The position numbers and the translations under genes were made by a program. The notes beneath the pieces were generated by a model, which saw nothing but the letters and a program-made list of their open reading frames with translations, searched no databases and had not been told where the DNA came from. DNA of 64,000 nucleotides, from contig QMIT01000001.1 of NCBI GenBank assembly GCA_024434115.1, forward strand, positions 186,001-250,000, given 5' to 3'. Position 1 is the first letter of the stretch. Every line of letters starts with the position of its first letter. Shown here one piece after another: positions 42,029 through 51,673 of the stretch. Source of the stretch: Chloroflexota bacterium (GTDB lineage: Bacteria; Chloroflexota; Anaerolineae; Aggregatilineales; J027).

Positions 42029-42418
42029 ATGACCATCAAATCGGAACGGGTAGCGGATTTGATTTTGTCCCATCTGAGCCAACTGATGCTCACCGAAGTG
42101 CGTGATCCCCGCTTGCATGGGGTGACGATTATGGAAGTGCGGTTGGATCGAGAGATCGAACATGCCGAGATTTTCGTCAATGCGCTTGGGGACGAAAGCC
42201 GCCGCGATGAAGTGATGGAAGGCTTGCGGCAGGCCCAAGGCTTTTTGCGGAAAGAACTGGCATCTCGCCTACGGTTGCGCCGGATGCCCCAACTCCATTT
42301 CAAATGGGATGTGGTACTGCAACAAGCTAATCATATCGAAGAAGTCTTGGATGCGCTGGCGGAACGTGAACAGTCCGCCTCTACACTGGATGACATGAAT
42401 GACGACGACCAAGAGTAA
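42029..42418 (+). CDS. rbfA: 30S ribosome-binding factor RbfA
   Basis: 129 aa. KH-type fold with RVADLILSHLSQLMLTEVRDPRL, VTIMEVRLDREIEHAEIFVNAL, GFLRKELASRLRLRRMPQLHF. It assists 16S rRNA maturation and 30S assembly. It follows infB by 25 bases (AAGGAGA upstream) and overlaps the next gene by 20 bases. Confidence 0.95.
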   Translation: MTIKSERVADLILSHLSQLMLTEVRDPRLHGVTIMEVRLDREIEHAEIFVNALGDESRRDEVMEGLRQAQGFLRKELASRLRLRRMPQLHFKWDVVLQQANHIEEVLDALAEREQSASTLDDMNDDDQE

Positions 42419-43415
42419 TCCCCCACCACTCGTGCAGTTGGAATGGGATAAAGCAGCAGAACTGGTGGCGACGGCGCAAAAAATCGCTGTCGTCACCCAT
42501 TTGCAACCCGATGGAGATGCGATTGGTTCAATGATGGGCCTCACAATGGCCCTTCGCAGTCAGGGCAAGCATGTTACCCCCTATGTCGAAGGCGGCCTGC
42601 CTGAACGGTTTGCTTTTGTGCCGAACAGTGCCGACATTCAATCCACTTTGCAAAACCCCCTGCCAGATTTGGTCATCAGCACCGATTCCAGCGATACCGA
42701 ACGCTTAGGCCAAATCGGTGCAGAGTTACTGGGGTTAGGGCGTCCTCTCATCCAGCTGGATCATCACCAGACCAATCTGATGTTTGGCGATGCGAATTTG
42801 GTGGATGCCCGCACCGCCGCCGCTTCCGAGGGGGTATTGGATTGGCTCGATCAGCTAGGGATGCCCCTCAGCGCCGATATTGCCCAAGCCCTGATGACGG
42901 GTTTGGTAACGGATACCCTGTGTTTCCGCACCTCCAATGTCTCCGCCCATACCCTGCAAACCGGCCAGCGTTTGATTGCTGCCGGAGCGAACTTGACCCA
43001 AGTCGTGCAGTTGACATTGGCGCGGATTCCAACGGGCCTGATGCGGTTGCAGGCGTTGGCCGTCTCGCGGATGCAATTGGAGGATGGCCTTGTGTGGGCC
43101 GCCATTGATGAGTCGGACATTGTTGCTAGTGGAATGCGGGTCGGTGATTATACCGGCCTCTCCGGTTATCTAATTCAAGCCGACGATGCCAAAGTCTCCG
43201 CCGCCTTTACCGTGATTGGGTCAGATGTTGAATGTAGTTTCCGTTCCATTCCCGGCTATAGCGTCGCCGAAATTTCATTGGCGCTGGGTGGGGGCGGTCA
43301 TGTGGCGGCAGGTGGGGCAACCCTGCGTGGGGTAACGCTTGACCAAGCCCTCGCACGGGTACTGCCGATGTTAAAAGCCGAACTCGCACGCGGCAATCCT
43401 GTCTACAGCCGATAG
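42399..43415 (+). CDS. nrnA: DHH/DHHA1 phosphoesterase, NrnA-type oligoribonuclease/pAp phosphatase
   Basis: 338 aa. DHH motifs in order: HLQPDGDAIGSM, STDSSD, LDHHQTN and GLVTDTLCFRTSN, then DHHA1 with GGGGHVAAGGATL. It degrades nanoRNA and 3'-phosphoadenosine-5'-phosphate. The gene lies in the standard place between rbfA and truB. Its start overlaps the rbfA end by 20 bases. Confidence 0.93.
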   Translation: MTTTKSNPPPLVQLEWDKAAELVATAQKIAVVTHLQPDGDAIGSMMGLTMALRSQGKHVTPYVEGGLPERFAFVPNSADIQSTLQNPLPDLVISTDSSDTERLGQIGAELLGLGRPLIQLDHHQTNLMFGDANLVDARTAAASEGVLDWLDQLGMPLSADIAQALMTGLVTDTLCFRTSNVSAHTLQTGQRLIAAGANLTQVVQLTLARIPTGLMRLQALAVSRMQLEDGLVWAAIDESDIVASGMRVGDYTGLSGYLIQADDAKVSAAFTVIGSDVECSFRSIPGYSVAEISLALGGGGHVAAGGATLRGVTLDQALARVLPMLKAELARGNPVYSR

Positions 43416-43421
43416 ACCCAT

Positions 43422-43451
43422 CCCCTCTCCCGATGTTGTCATTGAGAGGGG
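43422..43451 (+). other. Hairpin between nrnA and truB
   Basis: CCCCTCTC (43422-43429) and GAGAGGGG (43444-43451), 14-nt loop, no T-tract. It could be an RNA processing or stability element within the operon. Confidence 0.4.
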
Positions 43452-43468
43452 TTGGAACCTGAAACCTT

Positions 43469-44377
43469 ATGAGCCACTCCCCTGAATTCGCCTTATTGAA
43501 TATAGACAAGCCACTTGGGTGGACAAGCCATGATGTCGTGGCGGTTGTGCGCCGCGAAACCAGTATCAAAAAAATCGGCCACGCTGGAACGCTTGACCCA
43601 TTGGCGACAGGGGTTTTAATGTTGTGTCTCGGCCAAGCCACCCGCCTAAGTGAATATGTCATGGGTCACCCCAAAATATATGAGGCTCAAGTGCGTTTGG
43701 GCATCGAAACCACCACCTATGATGCGGAGGGGGAGATTGTTGCCACCCACGACACCCCAATTTCACGCGAGCAGGTCGAGGCGATATTGCCCGAATTTCG
43801 CGGCGATATTCAACAAATCCCGCCGATCTACAGCGCGATTAAGCAGGGTGGCAAAAAACTCTATGAGATTGCGCGGAAGGGGCAGGGCGATACATTGGAA
43901 CTGGCCCCGCGCCCTGTGACCATTTACGACCTCGAAATCATGACGTGGGATTTCCCGACCTTCCTGCTACGGGTGCATTGCTCACCGGGTACGTATATCC
44001 GCAGTTTGGCCTTTGATTTAGGGCGGATGTTAGGTGTTGGGGCACATCTAGCCGGGTTGCGGCGGGTGGCGAGTGGGCCGTTTACGACTGATAATGCCAT
44101 TGATTTGGAAGTTTTTCGTGAGGCTATCCGACAGAATACATGGCAGCAGTATTTGTTGCCCCCGGAAATGGCCCTTCAAGAATTCTCCCGGATTGACCTC
44201 GATGAATCACAAAGCCGCGCTGTGCAAAATGGTGTCTGGCTAAATTTATCTGAGGAGTTGCCAAGTGCCACCGACTTGTTGCGGGCCTACGACGACGGGG
44301 GTAAATTTCTGGCGATTCTGGAACCGATTGCCGAGCAGCCGGGCCGTTGGAAACCGCTGAAGGTTTTTAATCACTGA
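43469..44377 (+). CDS. truB: tRNA pseudouridine-55 synthase TruB
   Basis: 302 aa. TruB signatures: NIDKPLGWTSHDVV and the catalytic Asp in GHAGTLDPLATGVLMLC, plus YEAQVRLGIETTTYDAEG and CSPGTYIRSLAFDLG. The C-terminal PUA-like segment is present. It modifies U55 of the tRNA T-loop. It is followed by ribF with a 23-base gap. Confidence 0.96.
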   Translation: MSHSPEFALLNIDKPLGWTSHDVVAVVRRETSIKKIGHAGTLDPLATGVLMLCLGQATRLSEYVMGHPKIYEAQVRLGIETTTYDAEGEIVATHDTPISREQVEAILPEFRGDIQQIPPIYSAIKQGGKKLYEIARKGQGDTLELAPRPVTIYDLEIMTWDFPTFLLRVHCSPGTYIRSLAFDLGRMLGVGAHLAGLRRVASGPFTTDNAIDLEVFREAIRQNTWQQYLLPPEMALQEFSRIDLDESQSRAVQNGVWLNLSEELPSATDLLRAYDDGGKFLAILEPIAEQPGRWKPLKVFNH

Positions 44378-44400
44378 TCTTGCACTGGATTCGATATTTC

Positions 44401-45348
44401 ATGCAACACATTCAATCGCTAGAAAATGCCCAACTTGACCACCCCAGTATTGTCACAGTCGGGGTGTTTGATGGCGTTCATCGTGGACATCAGCACTTGA
44501 TTTCTCATTTGGTGCAGGCCGCCCACGCCTTCAATCGCCTTGCCGTTGTCCTAACCTTTTTCCCGCATCCCGATGTGGTCATTCGTGGCCTTCAAGGGCC
44601 ATATTATTTGACCAGCCCCGACGAACGGGCCGCGCTGTTAGGCGAATTGGGCGTAGATGTGGTCATTACCCATCCCTTTAACGACCAGACTCGCCAGATT
44701 CGTGCTGCCGATTTTGTAGATTTACTGACCCGACACCTGAAAATGGCTTCGTTGTGGGCCACCCCTGATTTTGCATTGGGCTATAAGCGCGAAGGCAACG
44801 TGGCCTATCTGACCGAACAGGGGCATCAAAAAGGCTTCACTGTCGAGACGATTGATTTGCTGTTTACCGATGGCAACGGCGAACGCATTTCCAGCGGACG
44901 CATTCGGGCAGCGTTGGCGGAGGGCGATGTACAAAAAGTCGCCTCGGATTTAGGCCGCTATTATCGAATAAGTGGCATTGTCATAGATGGTGAAAAACGG
45001 GGTCGGCAGATTGGCTTTCCTACTGCTAATATGGCCTATTGGGAACAGCAGGTGCTTCCTAAAAACGGCATCTACGCCTCTTTAGCTCATCTTGGCAGCG
45101 AGACCTTTATGGCGATGACCAACGTTGGGGTACGCCCTACCTTTAATGGGCACAATATCACGGTTGAACCCTATCTGTTGGATTTTGACCGTGATATTTA
45201 TGGACAGCGCCTTGACCTCGATTTTGTGGCATGGCTGCGTGGAGAGGCCAAATTCACCAATATTGATGATCTGATTGCCCGTATCCGACAGGATGTGGAG
45301 GAAGGCCGGGTGATTTTGGAGAAGATTATCGAACCACGTGCCCGCTAA
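44401..45348 (+). CDS. ribF: Bifunctional riboflavin kinase/FAD synthetase RibF
   Basis: 315 aa from the ATG at 44401; an in-frame TTG at 44380 is an alternative. The N-terminal nucleotidyltransferase carries GVFDGVHRGHQHLI and SSGRIRAALAEGDV; the C-terminal flavokinase carries GRQIGFPTANM, NVGVRPTFNG, EPYLLDFDRDIYG. It makes FMN and then FAD. It closes the nusA-ribF cluster. Its 3' end overlaps the convergent membrane-protein gene by 23 bases. Confidence 0.94.
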   Translation: MQHIQSLENAQLDHPSIVTVGVFDGVHRGHQHLISHLVQAAHAFNRLAVVLTFFPHPDVVIRGLQGPYYLTSPDERAALLGELGVDVVITHPFNDQTRQIRAADFVDLLTRHLKMASLWATPDFALGYKREGNVAYLTEQGHQKGFTVETIDLLFTDGNGERISSGRIRAALAEGDVQKVASDLGRYYRISGIVIDGEKRGRQIGFPTANMAYWEQQVLPKNGIYASLAHLGSETFMAMTNVGVRPTFNGHNITVEPYLLDFDRDIYGQRLDLDFVAWLRGEAKFTNIDDLIARIRQDVEEGRVILEKIIEPRAR

Positions 45349-46036
45349 ACCGCATCGTCCCATCTTCGATACTGAGCGAGGTCAGTTCGTAGCGTTGATT
45401 GACTTGGGTCAGTTCTTCGCTTAATCCATCTGCGATGCTGTCCGCCATTTCAGTGCGGAAGCTGTCAGGCATATTCAAACTGCCCACTTGAAATTTGGAT
45501 ACTTCCACATTCAGTGGTCGGGTGGGGCGTGTAACCGGATCGGTGTTGATGCTGACTTCCGAAATGATCAGCATATTAAAGGTAATGCCCGAAAATTCGG
45601 TGGTTCCAAACAGTGTCACCTCATTATTATCAAATTTTGTTTGGAACTTCATGTCCTTGACCCAATCAGGCAGGTCTTCCGTGTTCCCTTCATTGTTTTC
45701 GGCCAAATTGTTGCGATATTCCACATTCAACCACGACTCAAAATCACGATCTTCAATACCGACATTAAATTGACCATCACTCCGCGCTTGGGCTATCGCG
45801 TTATCAAATAATACGTCATATTCAGCGGCAGCAGTGGGGTCAGTCCGATAATCTGAATAGAGGGGGTCAGGATTGCCCCGCAAAACAATTCCGACACATG
45901 CAATCATAGCGATCAAAGGGCATAAGACCAATAAACCCAGCCCCAGACAGCAGCCGCATGTAGGGGTAAAGCAACTGAGCTTTTTGGGGGCGGGCTGCAT
46001 GGTATATTGCTGGTAGGGTTGAAAGGGTTGCTGCAT
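45326..46036 (-). CDS. Membrane-anchored protein of unknown function
   Basis: 236 aa. A Gln/Pro-rich cytosolic start, a Cys-rich stretch (SCFTPTCGCCLG) entering one transmembrane helix (about residues 31-53), then an outside domain of alternating strands and helices (SWLNVEYRNNLAE, TLFGTTEFSGITFNMLI, FRTEMADSIADGLSEELTQ). The pattern resembles LIN-type or SCP2-like single-pass proteins of Chloroflexota but I cannot name the family. It is on the same strand as era (35 bases downstream of it) and converges on ribF. Confidence 0.65.
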   Translation of the reverse strand: MQQPFQPYQQYTMQPAPKKLSCFTPTCGCCLGLGLLVLCPLIAMIACVGIVLRGNPDPLYSDYRTDPTAAAEYDVLFDNAIAQARSDGQFNVGIEDRDFESWLNVEYRNNLAENNEGNTEDLPDWVKDMKFQTKFDNNEVTLFGTTEFSGITFNMLIISEVSINTDPVTRPTRPLNVEVSKFQVGSLNMPDSFRTEMADSIADGLSEELTQVNQRYELTSLSIEDGTMRFSGHVVR

Positions 46037-46071
46037 GGGTTTCTATAGCCTTTTGATAAAAGTGATTATGT

Positions 46072-47040
46072 TTAGCGCTGAATTCGATAGCCGAGACGAC
46101 GGAGGGCGTTTTCATCCTTCCGCCAATTTTTAAGCACCTTGACATGCGGTTCGAGATAAACCCGCGTCTCCAAAAACCGTTCAATTTCACGGCGGGCGTG
46201 TATCGAAATTTTCTTGAGCATTTGCCCCTTTTGCCCAATGATAATCCCTTTTTGACTGTCGCGCTCAACATTAATGGTCACATTGATATAGACCACCCCA
46301 TTTTCGCGCTCCGAAAATTCTTCTACCTCTACCGCGACGGCATGGGGCACTTCTTGTTCAGTATGCAGCAAAACCGCCTCACGCACCATTTCCCCAACAA
46401 TATCGCGGGTACGCAGATCAGAGATTTGGTCTTCGGGGTAGAAGCGCGGCCCTTGCGGTAATCGCTCGACGATCATTTTGACTAATGCCTCAATGCCCGT
46501 GTTGTCGGTAGCGATGGTGGTCGTCCAAACCGCATCCGGCACAAGAGCACGTTGACCCTCAAAATGTTGCTGATATTTTTCGGGGTCGCGGGCGCGGTCT
46601 ACCTTATTGACGACATGAATGACCTTAAGGTGATTGCCTTCGTTGGCCTGATTTAGAATCTCGACCACGTTTTTGTCTTCTTCAGTAACGGGTTCACTGG
46701 CGTCCGTCACCAGCAAAACGACATCTGCTTCTTGCAAGGCCGCTACCGCCACTTCGACCATAAATTCACCGAGGGCGTTGCGAGGATGATGGATGCCGGG
46801 CGTATCAATAAACACAATTTGCACATCGGGCCGGGTCAAAATCCCTAATTGGCGCAGACGGGTCGTTTGGGGTTTTGGACTGACGATGGCGATTTTTTCT
46901 CCCAAGATGGCATTCATCAAGGTGCTTTTGCCAACGTTGGGCCGTCCAATCACTGCGACATAGCCGCTGCGATGATCTTCCGGTAGTGGGGCTTCCTCAT
47001 CGGGGCCGTCGGGTAGAAGCATATGTTCATCATCATTCAT
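46072..47040 (-). CDS. era: GTPase Era
   Basis: 322 aa from the ATG at 47040 (AAGGGA 7 bases upstream; the longer frame to 47064 lacks support). G1 GRPNVGKSTL, G3 DTPGIHHPRNALG, G4 NKVDRARD, and the C-terminal KH domain with the GQKGQMLKKISIHARREIE loop. Era binds 16S rRNA and acts in 30S maturation. The N-terminus has an acidic extension of about 25 residues before the G domain. Confidence 0.96.
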   Translation of the reverse strand: MNDDEHMLLPDGPDEEAPLPEDHRSGYVAVIGRPNVGKSTLMNAILGEKIAIVSPKPQTTRLRQLGILTRPDVQIVFIDTPGIHHPRNALGEFMVEVAVAALQEADVVLLVTDASEPVTEEDKNVVEILNQANEGNHLKVIHVVNKVDRARDPEKYQQHFEGQRALVPDAVWTTTIATDNTGIEALVKMIVERLPQGPRFYPEDQISDLRTRDIVGEMVREAVLLHTEQEVPHAVAVEVEEFSERENGVVYINVTINVERDSQKGIIIGQKGQMLKKISIHARREIERFLETRVYLEPHVKVLKNWRKDENALRRLGYRIQR

Positions 47041-47072
47041 TCGAAATCCCTTTTGTGTTGCCAATAAGTTTA

Positions 47073-47801
47073 CTATACCCCCAATTTGAACGGGTTGAAA
47101 TTCGTATCCCGGTCATAATAATCTTCATTTTCGACGCGCTTGAGGGTATTGACCACTTTATATGTGACGGGGGTCATGGCGGCTTCAATGCCCACCTTCA
47201 AAATGTAATTGGTAGCAATCAGCGAAAGCATGATTTCGGGCACAAACCCCGGTGTGCCAAGCAACGTGGCAATTCCGACAAAGATAATCGAGTCTGCACC
47301 TTCACCGATCAGCGTGCTGCCAATCGTCCGCATCCACAAATAGCGACCTTCGGTGGCAACCTTCAGTTTTGCCAGCACAAAACTGTTCAAAAATTCGCCT
47401 GCAAAATAGGCACTGAGGCTGGCGACAATCAAATTCGGAATGCCACTGAGAATGGCATCATAGGCGCTTTGACCCGTACTTTCTGTCCAATAGGCTTCAC
47501 CGGGCAGCAGGCCGACAATCCAAACGCAGAACGCCATCAAAATGGATGCACCAAAACCCATCCAGATAACGCGGCGCGAACGTTTATAGCCATACACTTC
47601 GGTTAGGATGTCGCCAAAAATGTACGAAATCGGAAAGACAATCGTGCCTGCATCGAAAATAAAGCTCAATGAGCCGATGCTGCCGAGGCCGATGTCAATT
47701 ATTTTGGCGCTGCTGAGGAGGTTGCTCAGGAGCAGCACTGTCACAAACGTTGCCATGACAAGATCATAATAGCGATATTGAATGCGAGAGGATGGTTGCA
47801 T
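47073..47801 (-). CDS. Queuosine precursor transporter, YhhQ/DUF165 family
   Basis: 242 aa with about six hydrophobic segments. YhhQ hallmarks: FDAGTIVFPISYIFGDILTEVYGYKRSRRVIW and the Asn/Ser-rich ATNYILKVGIEAAMTPVTYKVV near the C-terminus. The family imports 7-cyano-7-deazaguanine or related queuine precursors. It lies upstream of era on the same strand (32-base gap). No other queuosine gene is nearby. Confidence 0.93.
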   Translation of the reverse strand: MQPSSRIQYRYYDLVMATFVTVLLLSNLLSSAKIIDIGLGSIGSLSFIFDAGTIVFPISYIFGDILTEVYGYKRSRRVIWMGFGASILMAFCVWIVGLLPGEAYWTESTGQSAYDAILSGIPNLIVASLSAYFAGEFLNSFVLAKLKVATEGRYLWMRTIGSTLIGEGADSIIFVGIATLLGTPGFVPEIMLSLIATNYILKVGIEAAMTPVTYKVVNTLKRVENEDYYDRDTNFNPFKLGV

Positions 47802-47899
47802 GATGTCGTTTTCTAATGGTCTGATTTAAATGGGATGAAGTTGATTATAGCGGAAGCACCATGCAGGGTATAGGGGATATGTGTAGCCTGAAATCAAGT

Positions 47900-50518
47900 T
47901 TAGTCTTGATGTTGTTTCCATTCCTCGACGGCTGATAAGGCTTCTGGTGTGCCAATATCATACAAATTGCCTGCAACTACCCATGACAATGATGTGTCAT
48001 TTAATATCGAAAGGAGTTCGACGAGTTCAGAGGTAGCCTTGATTTCTCCAAGACGGTCAATAGCAATTCGGCAATCTTCTCTATATTGATTACAGTGCCT
48101 TAGAATAAACATTAATCCGGGTATTGCTCTCTCGTCCAATTCAGGTAATCGCACCAGTACATGGGCTAATCTTTCAAGTTGCACGCGGTCTGAGAATTTG
48201 AATAGCGCTTCCACTATTTCAGGTGTGGCATCATTGCCTATTCCAGCATTATTGCCTATTCCAGTAAGCGCTACTCGTGCATTATTCCAGCGGTCTGAAT
48301 GGGGGTTTAATAGCAATTTTAGTAATGGCTCTACAGCTTCTTTACCCATTTTCCCTAAAGCTAAGGATGCAAACCAAGATATTTCATCATCGTTGTCATC
48401 TAACAGGCGGAGTAAGATAGGTATTGCTGTAGGGTTGCGCATTTTTCCAAGAGTTTGGACTGCCAACTCACGAGACCCAGCATCTTTACTCCCGTCTTTA
48501 ATAAAATCGCCCAAAATGGTTACTGATTTGGGATGATTGAGGCGACCTAATGCCTTAACATGTTCGCGTGGCACTGATATGCTTTGGAGTCTTTCTTCTA
48601 AACCGCTTAATATCTCATTTGTGGCAGATGATGAAATTTGTATTCCCGTAATTGCACAATCCGCCGCAAGAATCGGATTTTTTGTCGCCAATTCTGTAAT
48701 TAAAGAATCTGGATTTTTGGTGATACCTGCTAAACTAATTATTACTTCCCGCCATTTTGAATCCTCTCGTAGGGAAGAATATATTAAACTTTCCAACAAA
48801 GTTACTTTGTGAAATGCCCTGTAGAAGAATGCTAGCAAATAATAAGCTGCACTACGCCAACTTAGTAATAAAAAGTATATGATGAACTCTTTGAAAATAG
48901 CCAGAAATTGTGTAAATCGCTGTGAGCCTATCTGATCCAAATTTACTGCCGCAAAGTATTCTTGCATTAATTGATGATAAAAACGTACTTCATTGCCATT
49001 AACATCTATAAAGTTGGCCCATTTCCCTCTCTCTAGGAGCAGGTCGCTTTCCAAATGTTTTAGGGCGTAGTCAACCGAAACATCAATGGGCTTGTATTCG
49101 TCAATCATGGCAAAGGCGAGTTTTGCGAAAGCGTTTGTCATTTCCTCAAATGATTCTTCAAATCTCGCCTCATCTTCAGATGTCAATCTTTCAGTGGGGG
49201 AAATCGCGTTTTCTATCCGCCACTCTCGTTCCCACAACGCTTTCGTCAGTCCTTGAAAAAGCAGGCCATTATTACGCGGCAAATCGCCACCAGCCAAAAA
49301 TACTGTAATCAATGCTGACAAGAGGTAGGGATTACGGGCAAGGCGAAAAAAACTACGCTCATCTTCGCTATTCTGAAAGATTTTCTGTAGGAATGAGTCA
49401 GCTTTGTCTTGAAGATAATTTTTGGCAAACTGCTCGACTTGTTGTTTATCCATTTCTTCAAGCAGCACCGTCGGTAGGGTATCGAGTTCTAAATTGTTGG
49501 CGTAGTCGAGCAGACGGCACGTCACGACCATCTGGTTTGGAGAGTTATCTGCAATCCATTTGCTCAGTTCTTTGGCAAGAGTTCCGCCTTGACTCCCCAT
49601 TTCATTTAGGCCATCGAAGTAGAGGTTAACATTGCCTTGGTTGATAAGTACGATAGGATTGCTTTCAGTCGGCAGCCCCTTCTTTTTCCAATACCGACTG
49701 ATAAATTCCGAAAAACTGATATTTTCCTGTTGGCGTATACTGGCCCATTCGGGTAGTCGAAGATATAGAGGAGTAGGTGCTGTACGGGGGTTTTCTAAAT
49801 AGGTTTGAGCAGCTTCAATAGCAAGTCGTCGAAGGGTGGTCGTTTTGCCAGCACCCGGTTCACCAATGAGAACAAAACGTGGATGGCGGGTGATTACATC
49901 ATGAATGTCTTTGAAATGAAAAGTTTCTTTGCGATCATGTGTCAATAACTCAAGCCCAGCGGCTTTAATTTTTTGTGGTTCAGGTCGAGAGGTGGTTTGA
50001 GAGGCAAGTTCAATATATTCCTCGACTCCTTCATATTTCCCAAGTTCAGCAATCAAGGTATTGATATATTGAATTTCAGCAGGAGGGCGAGATACTACTT
50101 CAAGCGAGGTTGCTATCGGAAGGGCCTCGATTAACTCTTTGAGTTGTTTTTGGTACGAGGCATCGTTCCGCCAATCCCTAAAATCGCTGTATTGCTTCTC
50201 TTGTATAGCTATAGGCCAATCTGAAGATGGTATATGGGATAGTAAAATAGGAATAATTGGGCGAGGGAGTTCATCGGCCCTTCTTAATTCATTCATGCAG
50301 TAGGGCCGTGTTAAATATTTGGGCGACAGGACGGAAATCAGTGCCACACAGTTGTTAACGCCTAATTCCAGTTTTCGCCGCCAGTCTTGGCCTGTTTTGA
50401 TTTCCCACGTATCTACCCACAACGACCAACCCGCATTTTTTAGATCGGCAGCAAGTTTATGAGCGAATTCTGATTCAGCCCGTGCGTAACTGAGGAAAAT
50501 ATATTGACCTTCAGCCAT
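47900..50518 (-). CDS. TIR-NACHT-HEAT STAND protein (candidate anti-phage NLR-like sensor)
   Basis: 872 aa from the ATG at 50518 (AAGG 6 bases upstream). TIR domain at about residues 4-135 (YIFLSYARAESEFAHKL, WSLWVDTWEI) with the conserved catalytic-type Glu E77 in PYCMNELRRAD. The NACHT NTPase has Walker A GEPGAGKTT (219-227) and Walker B VNLYFDGLNE (D302, E306). HEAT-like repeats fill about residues 600-860 (AIPILLRLLDDNDDEISWFASLALGKMG, AVEPLLKLLL). TIR-NTPase-repeat proteins of this build act in bacterial immunity: the repeats sense, the NTPase oligomerises, TIR depletes NAD+. That role is inferred from architecture; the neighbours here are housekeeping genes. Confidence 0.85.
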   Translation of the reverse strand: MAEGQYIFLSYARAESEFAHKLAADLKNAGWSLWVDTWEIKTGQDWRRKLELGVNNCVALISVLSPKYLTRPYCMNELRRADELPRPIIPILLSHIPSSDWPIAIQEKQYSDFRDWRNDASYQKQLKELIEALPIATSLEVVSRPPAEIQYINTLIAELGKYEGVEEYIELASQTTSRPEPQKIKAAGLELLTHDRKETFHFKDIHDVITRHPRFVLIGEPGAGKTTTLRRLAIEAAQTYLENPRTAPTPLYLRLPEWASIRQQENISFSEFISRYWKKKGLPTESNPIVLINQGNVNLYFDGLNEMGSQGGTLAKELSKWIADNSPNQMVVTCRLLDYANNLELDTLPTVLLEEMDKQQVEQFAKNYLQDKADSFLQKIFQNSEDERSFFRLARNPYLLSALITVFLAGGDLPRNNGLLFQGLTKALWEREWRIENAISPTERLTSEDEARFEESFEEMTNAFAKLAFAMIDEYKPIDVSVDYALKHLESDLLLERGKWANFIDVNGNEVRFYHQLMQEYFAAVNLDQIGSQRFTQFLAIFKEFIIYFLLLSWRSAAYYLLAFFYRAFHKVTLLESLIYSSLREDSKWREVIISLAGITKNPDSLITELATKNPILAADCAITGIQISSSATNEILSGLEERLQSISVPREHVKALGRLNHPKSVTILGDFIKDGSKDAGSRELAVQTLGKMRNPTAIPILLRLLDDNDDEISWFASLALGKMGKEAVEPLLKLLLNPHSDRWNNARVALTGIGNNAGIGNDATPEIVEALFKFSDRVQLERLAHVLVRLPELDERAIPGLMFILRHCNQYREDCRIAIDRLGEIKATSELVELLSILNDTSLSWVVAGNLYDIGTPEALSAVEEWKQHQD

Positions 50519-50578
50519 AAGATGCCTTGCAAATATTCTCATGATAAGAAATTTGCATTATAAACTACTTCTGATATT

Positions 50579-50614
50579 AAAAACAAAAACAGCCTGAGAA
50601 ATTGTGTCAGGCTG
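50579..50614 (-). terminator. Terminator of the PAP2 phosphatase gene
   Basis: CAGCCTGA (50590-50597) and TCAGGCTG (50607-50614), 8-bp stem with a 9-nt loop. On the minus strand it is followed by TTTTTGTTTT. It separates the PAP2 gene from the TIR-NACHT gene. Confidence 0.7.
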
Positions 50615-50636
50615 TGGTTTGTTGGGCTTTAAAAAT

Positions 50637-51452
50637 CTAGCGGCGTTGGATGCTAGTCCCCTCCATATCCGCAACCCCGAACTGTACCTCGCGGCGTCGA
50701 ATAATCGGCAGGAGATGACGACGGGTCAGCCACACGGCGAACCATGTCAGCGCGAACCCCGCCACCACATCCGCGAAATAATGCTGATGGGTAAACAGCG
50801 TACTGGCGGCATTAGCGACGGTAAAGGTGGCCCACGAAATCCACTGCTTGGGCCATTTTCGCCAAAAGTAGACCATCGCTACCGTGACATAATAAACATG
50901 GCTGCTGGGGAAGGAATTATGTGTGCCATATGATGAATCGCCGTCATGCAGTTGATACAGCAGTTGATCGAAAAAACCATTGGGTTCGAATGAGTGCTTG
51001 ATGATATAGGCAGGCATCGCTAACCAGATGATGAAGCCAAGCACCATAACACTGAAGAACGCGATGGCATACTCTTGGAACATCTGGCGCGAAAACTTCC
51101 ATGCCGCCAACAATGGAAAAATCGGCATGAGCATGAAGCCCATCGCATAGGGAATCACAAAGATAGACAGGCGTGGAATATTCCCATCAATTTGTGGGAT
51201 ATAGAGATGCACGCCGCCGCTCACGACCTGATTAATCGGGAAATAGAGCGATTGAAAGGCCAGCAAAAACAGCAGCAAAGGCCACCGTTCGCGCAGTGAA
51301 TTGCCAAACCAGTCTCGATACCAGACCCGCTCGCGGAATAAATTGCGAAACTGCTCATAACTGGGACTGGCGCTCATCGCCTCGGTTTGAAATTGTAGGT
51401 TATTGGTACCCGTCAATAACTCCCTGAGTTTTAGCCAGAGGGTGTAGAGCAT
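50637..51452 (-). CDS. PAP2-superfamily phosphatase (inositol-phosphorylceramide-synthase-like)
   Basis: 271 aa from the ATG at 51452 (GGGGGG 4 bases upstream); ATG 51464 and a frame reaching 51527 are alternatives. About six hydrophobic helices. PAP2 motifs C2 and C3 are visible: HNSFPSSHVYYVTVAM and STLFTHQHYFADVVAGFAL, supplying the catalytic His residues. An N-terminal cytosolic stretch precedes the first helix. It probably dephosphorylates a lipid phosphate or transfers a head group. A TetR-type operator (51591-51608) lies 139 bases upstream. Confidence 0.85.
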   Translation of the reverse strand: MLYTLWLKLRELLTGTNNLQFQTEAMSASPSYEQFRNLFRERVWYRDWFGNSLRERWPLLLFLLAFQSLYFPINQVVSGGVHLYIPQIDGNIPRLSIFVIPYAMGFMLMPIFPLLAAWKFSRQMFQEYAIAFFSVMVLGFIIWLAMPAYIIKHSFEPNGFFDQLLYQLHDGDSSYGTHNSFPSSHVYYVTVAMVYFWRKWPKQWISWATFTVANAASTLFTHQHYFADVVAGFALTWFAVWLTRRHLLPIIRRREVQFGVADMEGTSIQRR

Positions 51453-51590
51453 GTGGCCCCCCATACAACAATAATTTTTGCTCGGCAGATGTATAAAATC
51501 TTTGCTTCTTAAAAGGCTATAATTCAATACGTGTCAATAAGTTACGGCGTTGCGCAAAACTCGTCGCAAAAAATGAAAATGCCAGAACTA

Positions 51591-51608
51591 ACTTAACGAG
51601 CGTTAAGT
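51591..51608. promoter_or_regulatory. TetR-type operator upstream of the PAP2 gene
   Basis: ACTTAACG-AG-CGTTAAGT, 8-bp perfect arms with a 2-bp centre. It is the same as the tetR-MFS operator at 20588-20605 apart from two positions. It lies between the aldehyde dehydrogenase 3' end and the PAP2 start. Confidence 0.6.
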
Positions 51609-51673
51609 GTATTCTAGCAGAGGTTAATAGATTTTGATAGGGGTTATGAAAAAAATCCGTCTTTCGGACGAGA

